Assembly: GCF_016907925.1 (NCBI RefSeq)
Contig: NZ_JAFBCZ010000027.1
Span: forward strand, 18,747 to 82,746
Length of the DNA: 64,000 nt
DNA from: Herpetosiphon giganteus
Lineage (GTDB): Bacteria; Chloroflexota; Chloroflexia; Chloroflexales; Herpetosiphonaceae
Direction: 5' to 3'
Shown in pieces: positions 17,266 through 27,038 of this stretch (the stretch's first letter is position 1; every line of letters starts with the position of its first letter). The position numbers and the translations under genes are program-made. The notes under the pieces were generated by a model, which made no database searches, was not told the origin of the DNA, and worked only from the letters and a program-made list of their open reading frames with translations.

Positions 17266-19194
17266 CTAGGCCTCCTCAACGCTTGAAGCTTCAAGCGCTG
17301 CAATGTCGGCATCGCCGACCAGTTGAGAATTGTAAATTTCGGCGTACACGGGGCTGGTTTCCATTAATTCTTCATGGTTGCCGCGTGCCACCACTTGGCC
17401 TTTTTCCAGCACCAAAATTTGGTCGGCATTCAAAACCGTGCTAATCCGTTGGGCAATCACGACGCTGGTGCGACCTTGCATCAATTGATCAAGCGCCTTT
17501 TGAATGCGATACTCGGTCATCAAGTCGACGCTGCTGGTCGAATCATCCAAAATCAGCAAGCGTGGATTGAGCAACAACGCCCGGGCAATTGCAATCCGTT
17601 GCTTTTGACCACCAGACAAGGTTGTGCCGCGTTCACCGACCGAGGTATCGTAACCTTGAGCAAAGGTCATAATAAAATCGTGCGCCGAAGCAGCTTTGGC
17701 CGCCGCCTCAACTTCTTCGATCGTCGCCTCTGGTCGCCCAAAAGCGATGTTATCGCGAATTGAGCCGCTAAATAGATTGGTTTCTTGCAGCACAATCCCA
17801 ATCTGCGAGCGCAAACTATCGAGTTTTACATCGCGAATATCATGACCATCGATCAATACCGCGCCTTCGCTAACATCGTAGAAGCGTGGCAACAAGTTAA
17901 TGATCGTCGATTTGCCGCTGCCAGTTGCGCCCAGCAAGGCGATGGTTTGGCCTGGTTTGGCCTCAAAGCTCACATCACGCAAGACTGGATCGCTGCTGCC
18001 AAAGTAGCGGAACGTCACATTGCGAAATTCAACCGTGCCTTCAATCGCTGGCAATTCTGTGGCATCAGGCTTGTCGGTAATTTCGCTCTTGGCATCGAGA
18101 ATTTCGAAAATACGGGTGGCCGAAGCTCCAGCCTGTGCCATCAGCGAGATGATAAAACCGAGCTGACCCAAGGGAAAGAAGACATAGACCAAATACAAGC
18201 TAAATTTTTGGTATTCGCCCAGATCGAGCGTGCCGCCTAAGATTTGGCGACCGCCAAAATAGAGAATCCCTGCTTGGCCAAGCTGCGCCACCAAGAAGAT
18301 CACCGGAAACAAAAACGAGAAAACGCGGCTAATCCGCAGTTGTTGCGCCATCAAATCGGTTGCCGCTACATCAAAGCGTTTGGCTTCAAATGGCTCGCGC
18401 GTAAACGCTTTGACAACTTTGATACCAGCCAAGTTTTCTTGCAAGACCGTGTTGAGCGCCGAAAGTTTGCGTTGCACAACGCCAAACAGCGGTTGGCTGA
18501 CCTTGCCAAAGATCATAAACATGACCATGGCGACCGGCAGCAAGGGCACAACCACGAGCGCAAGCTGCCAATTGGTGAAGAACAAAATCACCAACGCGCC
18601 AACTAAGAGCAACAATGCTTGGGCAGTTAAAATCAAACCTTGCGCGATGAAGGTTCGCACTTTCTCCACATCGTCGGTGGCACGAATCATCAATTGACCA
18701 GTTTGATTTTGGTCGTAATAGGAAAACGATAAGCGTTGCACGCGGGCAAAAATCTGATTGCGCAGATCAAAGGCCACGCCTTGCGAGGTTTTTTCGGCCA
18801 TATAGGCTTGCACAAACGAGAAAATGCCACGGATAAAGGCGAAGGCCACAATAATCAAGGCAGCATTGATCAACAACGATTCACCATTGGTTTGAGCAAG
18901 CCGAAGTTGCTCGATCGTTGTGCCAGCTTGTTGGGCTGCGCCAGCTTGCATTGGCTCAGGCACTTGCTTGAAAATAATTCGCGCAATGGAGCCATCGGTT
19001 ACCGCATCGATCATGTTTTGCACCAACTGCGGCACTGCCAATTGGGCCAAGGTTGCGAGCGCTAAGGCCACATAGGCCAGAATTGCCGATGTACGTTGGG
19101 CACCAAGGTAGGCGATCGCACGACCAAGCCCCCCCGATCCACCGCCAGCTTTCTGTCCACGCTGTGCTTGGGGTTTTCCCATTTGTGCTTGCAC
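17266..19194 (-). CDS. ABC exporter half-transporter, degenerate-Walker-B subunit
   Basis: A 642-residue ABC exporter with an N-terminal Gln/Gly-rich tail, six helices (about 35-330) and a nucleotide-binding domain: Walker A GATGSGKST, signature LSGGQ, Walker B LLILDDST. The catalytic Glu is replaced by Asp, so this subunit forms the non-hydrolysing site with the LSQGQ of its partner. A GTG start at 19194 fits AAGGA eight bases upstream; an ATG at 19203 would overlap that ribosome site and one at 19182 has none. The promoter and a repressor-like dyad lie directly upstream. Confidence 0.9.
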   Translation of the reverse strand: MQAQMGKPQAQRGQKAGGGSGGLGRAIAYLGAQRTSAILAYVALALATLAQLAVPQLVQNMIDAVTDGSIARIIFKQVPEPMQAGAAQQAGTTIEQLRLAQTNGESLLINAALIIVAFAFIRGIFSFVQAYMAEKTSQGVAFDLRNQIFARVQRLSFSYYDQNQTGQLMIRATDDVEKVRTFIAQGLILTAQALLLLVGALVILFFTNWQLALVVVPLLPVAMVMFMIFGKVSQPLFGVVQRKLSALNTVLQENLAGIKVVKAFTREPFEAKRFDVAATDLMAQQLRISRVFSFLFPVIFLVAQLGQAGILYFGGRQILGGTLDLGEYQKFSLYLVYVFFPLGQLGFIISLMAQAGASATRIFEILDAKSEITDKPDATELPAIEGTVEFRNVTFRYFGSSDPVLRDVSFEAKPGQTIALLGATGSGKSTIINLLPRFYDVSEGAVLIDGHDIRDVKLDSLRSQIGIVLQETNLFSGSIRDNIAFGRPEATIEEVEAAAKAASAHDFIMTFAQGYDTSVGERGTTLSGGQKQRIAIARALLLNPRLLILDDSTSSVDLMTEYRIQKALDQLMQGRTSVVIAQRISTVLNADQILVLEKGQVVARGNHEELMETSPVYAEIYNSQLVGDADIAALEASSVEEA

Positions 19195-19217
19195 GTTGCA
19201 CATCCTTACAATTTCAA

Positions 19218-19265
19218 TTAGTTAGTTGAACTAACAAATTGTACGTCAAGTTTTTAAAAGATCAA
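19218..19265 (-). promoter_or_regulatory. Promoter and MarR-like operator of the ABC exporter pair
   Basis: Read on the minus strand: TTGATC (19260-19265), 16 nt, TACAAT (19238-19243), then at once a dyad with TTAGTT and AACTAA five bases apart (19218-19234), including the perfect GTTAGTT-G-AACTAAC (19221-19235). The same arrangement precedes the DHA2 exporter near 62.7 kb, so one repressor may control both. Confidence 0.65.
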
Positions 19266-19722
19266 TCATACTCTAGTACGAGAACATGCAATGGATGTGT
19301 TGATCCACGAAGAGCACGAAGCGCACGAAGGCTAGCAACCGCGAAGAACACGAAGAGCGCGAAGTTGGGTTTTGGCCACAGATTGACACAGATTATTTTG
19401 ATTAGGCTATGGACTTTTGGCTATCGGCTATCGGATTCATCCCTCATCCTTCATCCCTCATAATTTCGCGCCTCTGCGCCTCTGCGTTAAAGAACTGATC
19501 CACGAAGCGCACGAAGGCTAGAAACCACGAATGTTTATTTTTTTGCTTTCTGACTTTTGACTTTTGACTTAGCATTTCATCCCTCATCCTTCATCCTTCA
19601 TCCTTTATTTCTCTGTTCGATGCGCTCTGTTCTCTGCTCTTAATCTCATCTATTTTCTGCGGCGGGCTTGCACTATAATAGAGTTGTGAGGTGTGTTGTG
19701 CATCACTGATAGGATTACGCCG
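19266..19722. repeat. Repeat island before the LuxR-type regulator
   Basis: CACGAAGAGCACGAAG-type units (19303-19329, 19345-19364, 19498-19530), a GCCACAGATTGACACAGATTA unit (19375-19394), a GGCTAT stretch and CATCCCTCATCCTTCATC units (19437-19463, 19577-19604) fill the gap. No gene is seen. A TATAATAG -10-like box lies at 19674-19681. Confidence 0.7.
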
Positions 19723-22122
19723 ATGGGAATTCCACGCCATATTCCACTTCCAGTTACACCGCTGCTTGGTCGCATTCAGGAAATGGCTCAGCTTGAGCAA
19801 CTTTTGCCCGATCCCACGATTCGTTTGGTTACTTTGGCCGGGCCTGGTGGCGCAGGCAAAACCCGCTTAGCGCTTGAAGCAGGCCGCACCGTCTGCGAGC
19901 AGTTTGCCGATGGCGCGTTATTTGTCAGTTTGGCACACGTTTACGATGTTGATTTAGTGTTGCCGACCCTCGCCCAAGCTTTCAATATTAGTCGCTTGGG
20001 CAACCAATCGCTCTTGGCTAGCGTTGGGGCGTGGTTGGCCGAACAAGAGTTATTGTTGATTTTAGATAATTTGGAACAGGTGATTGATGTTACCTCGTTG
20101 TTGGTGCAATTATTGGCCTTGGCTCCCAAATTAACTATTTTGGCTACGAGCCGCGAGGTGCTGAATGTTCAGGGCGAATATCGCTTGCCTGTGCCACCGC
20201 TCAGCTTGCCACCCACGAGCCAGCCGTTGGCGATTGAACAATTAAGCGAATTTAGCGCCACTCGCCTGTTTATCGAACGCGCCAAAGCAGCCCGCCCCCA
20301 CATTCCGCTTAATGCCAATGATGCCCAAAGCATCGCCACGATTTGTCAGCGCCTCGATGGCCTGCCATTGGCGATTGAGTTGGTCGCGGCCTATACCAAA
20401 GTTTTTACTCCGCAAGAATTATTAAATCGTTTCAGTTATAGCCTCGATGTGCCCGTGGGCGGCGCACGCGATCTGCCCAACCGCCAGCAAACCCTGCGCC
20501 AATGTATTGATTGGAGCTACCAACGCCTGACCGCCGAGGAACAAACGGTTTTTTGCTATCTTAGCGTGCTGGTGAGCAGCTGGACAATGGCTGCTGTCGA
20601 GCAGATGTGCGCTGGCCAAGCCAATGTGGTCGCCACCGTTTTAGCTTTGGTCAACAAAAGCTTGGTGGTCGAGCAAACAACCCACGATGGCCAAACGCGC
20701 TTTACGATGTTGCAAACGATCGCCGAATTTGCCCGCGAGCAAGCAGTGCTACGCGAGGATTTTCAGACGATCTGTCAACGCCATGCGCGTTATTATTTGC
20801 AGATGGTTGCCCAAGCAGCACCCCATTTGCGCGATCAGCAACAAGCCCATTGGTTGCGCCAGCTCGATGCAGAACAGGGAAATATTTACGCCGCCTTGCA
20901 ATGGACGCTTGATCATGCGGTTGCTGAATCGATCGAACTGTTTCCAGCAATTAATCTGTGGATTACCTATCGCCGCCGCCATGGCGATGTCTGGTGGATC
21001 GAGCGCATGCTTGAGGCCAGCAGCACGATTCGCTCTGGGGCACGAGTTGAAACGCTTTCCACGGCAGGCTGGTTCATTCTCAACCAAGGCTTATTTGCCC
21101 AAGCCGAAACCATTTTTGAACAAGCCCTGAGCCTCGCGCGCGCGTTGCAAATTCCCATGAGTATTGGTTTGGCGTTGCATGGCGTTGGCGAAATTGCCTA
21201 TCATCGTGGCGATTATGCCCAAGCAATCACGCTCTACGAAGAAAGTGTGCAGATTTTCGAGCAGCTTGATGATCATAATGAATTGGCTTGGTCGCTTGAT
21301 CATTTAGGTCGGGCCTGTATTCAACAAGGCCAATGGAAACGTGCGGCCTTGCTTTTTGCCCGTGCGCATCAGCTTTTCTCGCGCTTAGGCCATTTGTGGG
21401 GCGATGCCTTTGCGCTCAATCATTGTGGCATTGTCGCCGCCGCGCAGCAAGATTATGATCAAGCGCAGCGCTTTATCGAAGCCAGCATTGCGATTGCTGA
21501 ACAATTGCACGATCCATGGCATCGCGCCGAGGGCTTGCATCAATTAGGTTTGATTGCGCTGGCTCGTCAGCAGCCCGATCAAGCATTAACCTCGCTCTAC
21601 GAGAGCTTTAATCTGCGCCGCCAACATCAATTATTACCAATGATCGCCAGTTCGTTGGAAGCGTTGGCGCGGGTTGCCCAAGCCCAACAACATTGGTCGT
21701 GGGCGGTGCAATTGAGCAGCCGCGCAGATACGCTGCGCTTGCAAAGCGGCGAGCCAATGCCAGCCACCGAGCAGCGCATTCAACAACACTTATTGGATGA
21801 AGCTAAACGCTTGCTTGGCGAGCAGCACTATCAGCACGATTGGGAGCAAGGCCAGCAGCTTGAGCTTGATATGGTGACCTTGCGCCAGCCAACGACCCAA
21901 CATCCCACGCCATTGCTGACCAAACGCGAACACGAATTGCTCACATTAATCGCCCAAGGCAAAAGTAATAGCGAAATTGCGCTCGAATTGGTACTTAGCC
22001 CGTTTACCGTCAACAACCATTTGCGGGCAATTTATCGCAAACTTGGCGTTTCGACTCGCAGCGCGGCAGCCTATATTGCCCGCGAACGGGGCTTGCTCGA
22101 AAGCCTCGAACCACGAGTCTAG
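19723..22122 (+). CDS. NB-ARC/TPR transcriptional regulator with C-terminal LuxR HTH
   Basis: A 799-residue regulator of the large ATP-binding LuxR type. Residues 1-330 form an NB-ARC-like ATPase (P-loop AGPGGAGKTRLALEAG, LLLILDNLEQV, GLPLAIELVAA). Residues about 370-690 are helical TPR-like repeats (GDYAQAITLYEESVQIF, HQLGLIALARQQPDQAL). Residues about 730-795 are a LuxR helix-turn-helix (LTKREHELLTLIAQGKSNSEIA...). Such proteins sense ligands through the repeats and act as ATP-gated activators. The ATG at 19723 has AGGA nine bases upstream; an upstream GTG (19693) is less likely. Target genes are unknown; the gene stands alone. Confidence 0.9.
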   Translation: MGIPRHIPLPVTPLLGRIQEMAQLEQLLPDPTIRLVTLAGPGGAGKTRLALEAGRTVCEQFADGALFVSLAHVYDVDLVLPTLAQAFNISRLGNQSLLASVGAWLAEQELLLILDNLEQVIDVTSLLVQLLALAPKLTILATSREVLNVQGEYRLPVPPLSLPPTSQPLAIEQLSEFSATRLFIERAKAARPHIPLNANDAQSIATICQRLDGLPLAIELVAAYTKVFTPQELLNRFSYSLDVPVGGARDLPNRQQTLRQCIDWSYQRLTAEEQTVFCYLSVLVSSWTMAAVEQMCAGQANVVATVLALVNKSLVVEQTTHDGQTRFTMLQTIAEFAREQAVLREDFQTICQRHARYYLQMVAQAAPHLRDQQQAHWLRQLDAEQGNIYAALQWTLDHAVAESIELFPAINLWITYRRRHGDVWWIERMLEASSTIRSGARVETLSTAGWFILNQGLFAQAETIFEQALSLARALQIPMSIGLALHGVGEIAYHRGDYAQAITLYEESVQIFEQLDDHNELAWSLDHLGRACIQQGQWKRAALLFARAHQLFSRLGHLWGDAFALNHCGIVAAAQQDYDQAQRFIEASIAIAEQLHDPWHRAEGLHQLGLIALARQQPDQALTSLYESFNLRRQHQLLPMIASSLEALARVAQAQQHWSWAVQLSSRADTLRLQSGEPMPATEQRIQQHLLDEAKRLLGEQHYQHDWEQGQQLELDMVTLRQPTTQHPTPLLTKREHELLTLIAQGKSNSEIALELVLSPFTVNNHLRAIYRKLGVSTRSAAAYIARERGLLESLEPRV

Positions 22123-22195
22123 GCCCGATCGGCAACTAGCTGTTCTCGGATTATAATAGGGCTTGAACCCGTTACGAGCCTATTTGAGGATAGCA

Positions 22196-23458
22196 ATGCG
22201 AGTATTACTTGTTGGAGCCGGCGGACGTGAACATGCCTTGGCATGGAAAATCGCCCAATCGCCTTTATGCGAACACCTGTGGATCGTCCCTGGGAATCCC
22301 GGCACGGCAACGCTTGGTACAAATGTCGATTTAGCCGCAGACGATGCTGCGGGAATTGTGGGTTTAGCCACCCGCGAACAGATAGATTTAGTGGTTGTTG
22401 GGCCAGAAGCGCCCTTGGTCGAAGGCTTGGGCGAAGTCTGCGATGCGGTCGATTTGGCGATGTTTGGGCCGTCGTCTGAGGCGGCGCAACTTGAGGGCAG
22501 CAAAGCCTTTGCCAAAATGATTATGCTTGAGGCTGGCGTGCCAACCGCCGCCGCGCATACCTTCGATGATCCCACCTCCGCGATTGCTTTTGTTGAAACT
22601 GAGCAACAAGCGTGGGTCGTTAAAGCTGATGGTTTGGCCGCTGGCAAGGGCGTAATCGTGCCCGAAGATGGCGATGTTGCCGCTACCATCAGTGCGATTC
22701 GCGAATTGGCCGCGACCAACGCAGGCAACCGCTTGGTGCTTGAAGAAATCTTGACTGGCCCCGAAGTTTCGCTGTTGGCCTTGTGCGATGGCGAACGCGC
22801 GCTACCGCTGATTGCTGCCCAAGACCACAAGCGCATCGGCGATAACGACACTGGCGGCAACACTGGTGGCATGGGAGCATACGCGCCAGCCCCAATCTTG
22901 CCCTATGCCGAGGCTCAAGCCTTGGTCGATGTGATTTTTACTCCAGTGCTGCGCACCATGGCCGCGCGTAATATTCCCTATCGTGGCGTGTTATACGCTG
23001 GCTTGATGCTCACGCCCAACGGCGTAAAAGTCATCGAATTTAATGCCCGCTTTGGCGACCCCGAAACCCAAGCCCTGCTGCCCTTGCTCAAAAGCGATTT
23101 GCTCGAACTGCTGCACAAGGTTGCTACCAGCAATCTGGCCGATGTTAGCATCGAGTGGCACGAAGGTGCGGCGGTATGTGTAGCGCTTTCGGCTGAAGGC
23201 TACCCCGCCAAACCTCGCACTGGCGACGTGATCACTGGTTTGGATCGCTTGCCGAGCGATGTTTTGGCCTTCCAAGCTGGCACCGCGACCAACGCTCAAG
23301 GCGAGTTGGTGACCGCAGGCGGACGCGTTTTGGGCATTACTGCGGTTGCGCCAACATTGCGCGAAGCCCGCGATAAAGCCTACGCCGCGAGCGAATTGGT
23401 ACAGTTTGCTGGCAAATATCAGCGCAGCGACATCGCCGCACGGGGGTTAGCAGAATGA
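22196..23458 (+). CDS. purD: Phosphoribosylamine-glycine ligase
   Basis: A 420-residue ATP-grasp enzyme that joins phosphoribosylamine and glycine to give GAR, the second step of purine synthesis. Visible motifs are VGAGGREHALAW, the substrate-binding GPEAPLVEGL, WVVKADGLAAGKGV, DNDTGGNTGGMGAYAP-type loop (as GDNDTGG) and EFNARFGDPETQ. Length matches the family. The start at 22196 has GAGGA five bases upstream. It overlaps purN by ATGA, so the two purine enzymes are translationally coupled. A TATAAT box at 22152-22157 may be its -10. Confidence 0.96.
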   Translation: MRVLLVGAGGREHALAWKIAQSPLCEHLWIVPGNPGTATLGTNVDLAADDAAGIVGLATREQIDLVVVGPEAPLVEGLGEVCDAVDLAMFGPSSEAAQLEGSKAFAKMIMLEAGVPTAAAHTFDDPTSAIAFVETEQQAWVVKADGLAAGKGVIVPEDGDVAATISAIRELAATNAGNRLVLEEILTGPEVSLLALCDGERALPLIAAQDHKRIGDNDTGGNTGGMGAYAPAPILPYAEAQALVDVIFTPVLRTMAARNIPYRGVLYAGLMLTPNGVKVIEFNARFGDPETQALLPLLKSDLLELLHKVATSNLADVSIEWHEGAAVCVALSAEGYPAKPRTGDVITGLDRLPSDVLAFQAGTATNAQGELVTAGGRVLGITAVAPTLREARDKAYAASELVQFAGKYQRSDIAARGLAE

Positions 23459-24075
23459 TGCGGCTTGCCGTGATGGTATCGGGCAGCGGTTCGAATTTAC
23501 AAGCCTTGATCGATGCCCAAAAAGCGCAGCAACTTAAGGCCACAATCAATGTGGTCATTTGCGACCAACCCAAAGCCCAAGCAATCAGCCGCACCTTGGC
23601 CGCCAGAATTCCCGTAATTTGCGTGCCGTTGGCCAAAAAAGCCAGCCGCGAGCAATGGGCCGAGCAAATTAGCCAACTATTGGCGGCTTTTACTCCCGAT
23701 TTGATTGTGATGGCGGGCTGGATGAAGGTCATGCCAGCAGCGTTTGTTGAGCGCTGGACTCCCAACATCATCAATCAGCACCCAGCTTTGTTGCCCGACG
23801 ATGGCGGCGAATTCTACACGCTCAGCGATGGCCGCCAAATTCCGGCGATTCGTGGGGCGCATGCAGTGCGCGATGCCTTGGCCTTGGGTGTGCCAGTCAC
23901 TGGTTGCACGGTGCACCAAATTACGCCAATCGTTGATGTTGGCCCAGTTTTGGCCAAAGCTGAGGTTGCTGTTTTGCCCAACGACGATCAAGACAGTTTG
24001 CATGAACGCATCAAACAAGCTGAACGGCGCATTTTAGTTGACGTAATTAATAATCTAGCTCAAACAGTTGCCTAA
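23455..24075 (+). CDS. purN: Phosphoribosylglycinamide formyltransferase
   Basis: A 206-residue enzyme that transfers the formyl group of 10-formyltetrahydrofolate to GAR, the step after purD. The N-terminal VMVSGSGSNLQALIDA binds the substrate, NQHPALLP holds the catalytic Asn/His pair, and GVPVTGCTVHQITPIVDVGPV contains the conserved Asp. About 15 residues after HPALLP (DDGGEFYTLSDGRQIP) are longer than in E. coli PurN. It overlaps purD by four bases. Confidence 0.94.
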   Translation: MMRLAVMVSGSGSNLQALIDAQKAQQLKATINVVICDQPKAQAISRTLAARIPVICVPLAKKASREQWAEQISQLLAAFTPDLIVMAGWMKVMPAAFVERWTPNIINQHPALLPDDGGEFYTLSDGRQIPAIRGAHAVRDALALGVPVTGCTVHQITPIVDVGPVLAKAEVAVLPNDDQDSLHERIKQAERRILVDVINNLAQTVA

Positions 24076-24083
24076 ATTCTGCC

Positions 24084-24122
24084 CTAGTCGTAGCGATTGC
24101 ATTCCCAACCTGCTACGGCTAG
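24084..24122 (+). other. Hairpin between purN and the carboxylase gene
   Basis: CTAGTCGTAGC (24084-24094) pairs with GCTACGGCTAG (24112-24122) over 11 bp with one G-U pair and a 17-nt loop. No T run follows, so its role is unclear; it may be an RNA processing or mRNA-end structure. Confidence 0.35.
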
Positions 24123-24146
24123 CGCTATTCTGTGGGAGATCTGTCA

Positions 24147-25697
24147 ATGACGACAACAGCAGAAAAAATCGCTGAGTTGCGGCGACGACGTGAACAAGCA
24201 GCAACCACCGATCCCAAGGCTGCCGAAAAGCAACATGCGCGGGGCAAATTAACTGCCCGCGAGCGGATCGAGCGCTTACTTGATCCCGATTCGTTTGTTG
24301 AACTCGATGCTTTGGCGGTGCATCGTTCGACCGCCTTCGGGCTAGAAAATAAGCGCATCCTCGGCGATGGCGTAATTACTGGCCATGGCACCATCGATGG
24401 CCGCCAAGTTTGCGTGTTTTCGCAAGATTTCACGGTGCTTGGCGGTTCGTTGGGCGAAGTGTTTGCCGAAAAAATCGTCAAAGTGATGGATTTGGCAATG
24501 CGCATGGGCGTGCCGCTGATTGGCATCAACGATAGCGGCGGTGCTCGCATCCAAGAAGGCGTAGTGGCGCTTGGCGGCTATGCCGAAATTTTCTATCGCA
24601 ATGTTGTGGCTTCGGGCGTGATTCCGCAGCTTTCGATTATTGCCGGGCCATGTGCTGGTGGCGCAGTTTATTCGCCGGCCATGACCGACTTCATTTTGAT
24701 GGTCAAAGGCTCATCGCAGATGTTCATCACTGGTCCAGATGTGATTAAAACTGTGACCGGCGAGGAAGTGACTCAAGAGCAATTGGGCGGCGCGATGACC
24801 CACAACAGCAAATCTGGGGTTGCCCATTTTGCCGCCGATGATGAAGATGAATGTTTCGAGCAATTGCGCACCCTGCTTTCCTTCCTGCCGCTGAATAATA
24901 TGGATGATGCGCCAGTTATTGAGCCAACCGATGATCCTGAGCGCATGGATGACGCGTTGCAAAGCATTATTCCCGATCAGCCCAAAAAGCCCTACGATAT
25001 GAAAGCCGTGATCGAATTAATTGTTGATGATGGCTTTTTCTTCGAAGTTCAGCCGCATTTTGCGCCCAATTTGGTCATTGGCTTTGCGCGGCTTGATGGC
25101 ATGCCCGTGGGCATCGTTGGCAATCAGCCAGCCGCGTTGGCCGGAACCTTGGATATTGATTCGTCGGTCAAGGGTGCGCGCTTTGTACGCTTTTGCGATG
25201 CCTTCAATATTCCGTTGATTACCTTTGTGGATGTGCCTGGCTTCTTGCCTGGCACCAATCAGGAGTATGGCGGGATTATTCGCCATGGTGCAAAATTGCT
25301 GTATGCCTATTGCGAAGCGACCGTGCCAAAGCTGACTGTGATTACGCGTAAGGCCTATGGCGGCGCGTACGACGTGATGGCCTCGAAGCATATTCGCGCC
25401 GATTTCAACTTTGCTTGGCCAACCGCCGAAATTGCCGTAATGGGCGCAAGCGGCGCGGTTTCGATTATCTTCCGCAAAGAAATTGCCGAATCAGCAGATC
25501 CAGTGGCGACCAATGCCGAGCTAATTCACAATTACGAAGAACGCTTTGCTAACCCCTACATTGCTGCCGAACGCGGCTATGTTGATTCGGTGATCGAGCC
25601 ACGCGAAACCCGCCCAGCCTTGATCAAAGCGTTGCGCTTATCGCGCACTAAGCGTCAAAGCCTGCCCCCGCGCAAACATGGCAATATGCCGTTGTAA
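24147..25697 (+). CDS. pccB: Acyl-CoA carboxylase, carboxyltransferase beta subunit
   Basis: A 516-residue carboxyltransferase of the PccB/AccD5 type. It moves CO2 from carboxybiotin to propionyl- or acetyl-CoA. Both crotonase-like halves are present: [31 protein letters not shown] and [17 protein letters not shown] in the first; [42 protein letters not shown] and [12 protein letters not shown] in the second. Substrate preference cannot be settled by eye. No biotin carboxylase or biotin carrier subunit lies beside it, so it must work with subunits encoded elsewhere. The ATG at 24147 has GGGAG eight bases upstream. Confidence 0.93.
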   Translation: MTTTAEKIAELRRRREQAATTDPKAAEKQHARGKLTARERIERLLDPDSFVELDALAVHRSTAFGLENKRILGDGVITGHGTIDGRQVCVFSQDFTVLGGSLGEVFAEKIVKVMDLAMRMGVPLIGINDSGGARIQEGVVALGGYAEIFYRNVVASGVIPQLSIIAGPCAGGAVYSPAMTDFILMVKGSSQMFITGPDVIKTVTGEEVTQEQLGGAMTHNSKSGVAHFAADDEDECFEQLRTLLSFLPLNNMDDAPVIEPTDDPERMDDALQSIIPDQPKKPYDMKAVIELIVDDGFFFEVQPHFAPNLVIGFARLDGMPVGIVGNQPAALAGTLDIDSSVKGARFVRFCDAFNIPLITFVDVPGFLPGTNQEYGGIIRHGAKLLYAYCEATVPKLTVITRKAYGGAYDVMASKHIRADFNFAWPTAEIAVMGASGAVSIIFRKEIAESADPVATNAELIHNYEERFANPYIAAERGYVDSVIEPRETRPALIKALRLSRTKRQSLPPRKHGNMPL

Positions 25698-26249
25698 TAA
25701 TTGGGGATCGGTTGTTAGGGGCTGGGGATCGGTAGATTAATTTTTACCCACGAAGGACACGAAAAATGATGCTTCGTGTCCTTTGGGCTTTAAATTTGCT
25801 CCACGAAGCGCACGAAACCACGAAGAACGCGAAAGTTAAGTTTTTAGCCACAGATTGGCACAGATTATGATGATTAGGCTATAGACTTTTGGCTATAGCC
25901 TATGGGATTCATCCTTCATCCTCATAATTTCGCAACTCTGCGCCTCTACGTTAAATTTCATCCTTCATCCTTCTCCTTGAGCGTCTGCGTTAAATTTGAT
26001 CCACGAAGCAGTGAAACCACGAAGAGCGCGAAGGGCGCGAAGGTTAAGTTTCTAGCCACAGATTGCCCAGATTTATTTGATTTTGCCTTTCATCCCTCAT
26101 AATTCATAATTCATACATTATTTGCTCTGCGCCGCTGCATTAAATGTTTTTTGCATTCTGATTTCTGACTTGGCCTTTCATCCTTCATCACTCATCCTTC
26201 ATCCTTTCGCTATGCTCTATGTTCTTCTCTATCCTTAATCTTTCGTGTA
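25698..26249. repeat. Long mixed-repeat intergenic region
   Basis: About 550 bp hold CACGAAGGACACGAA units (25749-25768, 25802-25832, 26000-26042), GCCACAGATTG-CACAGATTAT units (25845-25868, 26055-26074), GGCTATAGACTTTTGGCTATAGCC (25877-25900, self-complementary ends), and several CATCCTTCATCC units (25911-25922, 25959-25974, 26178-26205). No gene is visible. Confidence 0.75.
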
Positions 26250-26311
26250 TTGACTTTCTTTGAATCGATAGTATATTTATGACTGATGAGTCATTAAAAT
26301 ACTGATGAGTC
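26250..26311 (+). promoter_or_regulatory. Promoter and operator of the TetR/P450/SDR locus
   Basis: TTGACT (26250-26255) and TATATT (26272-26277) are 16 nt apart. The palindrome ATGACT-GATG-AGTCAT (26279-26294) starts two bases after the -10, and a second copy of its core ACTGATGAGTC lies at 26301-26311, 19 bp on. Two same-face copies over the start site fit autorepression by the TetR protein encoded next. Confidence 0.7.
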
Positions 26312-26347
26312 GAAATTGCTCACAAATAGCGTTAGAAGCAGGCAAAT

Positions 26348-27001
26348 ATGGCAGCGAATCAAGCAAGCGAACATTCTCAGGAGCTGGTACGTCCCTTGAA
26401 AGAGCGGCAGCGCGAGCAGCGTGAGGCCATGATTTTGGCGGCGGCGCATGCAGTCTTTCTTGCCAAGGGCTATCACGAGGCTTCGATTGACGAGATTGCA
26501 GGCCAAGTTGGCATCTCCAAAGGCGCAATCTATCAACATTTTGCTAGCAAAGAGGATTTAGTTGAGGCCCTGATTGCCCAACAAATTAGCGATTTTCTGG
26601 CGATGCTTGATCGCGTATTGCAAGAACCGAGTTCGGTTTGCGCACGTTTGGAGCAGATTTTGGCCTATGCCTATGCTGGCTTGAATAGCCAACACAGCGG
26701 GGTGCTGCTCGAGCTGCATCATCGGATTGGCTTGCCCAACGCAGTGATTGAAAAACGTCCTCAGCTTCAAGCCCAAGTTGTCCAGGCCACGAACCGCCTG
26801 AGCAGCTTATTTGACGAGGGCAAAGCCAGCGGCGAACTCAATACTCAGATTCCAACGCCAATTATGGTGGCCACATTTATTGGCTTGTTATCGTTGCGTG
26901 GCTACGAGCAATTAATCGCCAGCAACCAATTCAGCCCTGCCGATTTGATTCCGCATATTAGCCAGATCTTCTTTCGCGGCATCGTTACCACAAGCAGTTA
27001 A
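26348..27001 (+). CDS. TetR family transcriptional regulator
   Basis: A 217-residue repressor. After a polar N-terminus, residues about 22-70 form the TetR helix-turn-helix (ILAAAHAVFLAKGYHEASIDEIAGQVGISKGAIYQHFASKEDLV). The C-terminal helical ligand domain is not assignable. It is followed 37 bp later by a P450 and then an SDR gene, all on one strand. With the operator repeats just upstream of its promoter, it probably represses the three-gene locus until a P450 substrate or related compound binds. The ribosome site is weak. Confidence 0.92.
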   Translation: MAANQASEHSQELVRPLKERQREQREAMILAAAHAVFLAKGYHEASIDEIAGQVGISKGAIYQHFASKEDLVEALIAQQISDFLAMLDRVLQEPSSVCARLEQILAYAYAGLNSQHSGVLLELHHRIGLPNAVIEKRPQLQAQVVQATNRLSSLFDEGKASGELNTQIPTPIMVATFIGLLSLRGYEQLIASNQFSPADLIPHISQIFFRGIVTTSS

Positions 27002-27038
27002 TGCCATTTTTTGCCATCGAATAAGCAAGGAGCTTTCT

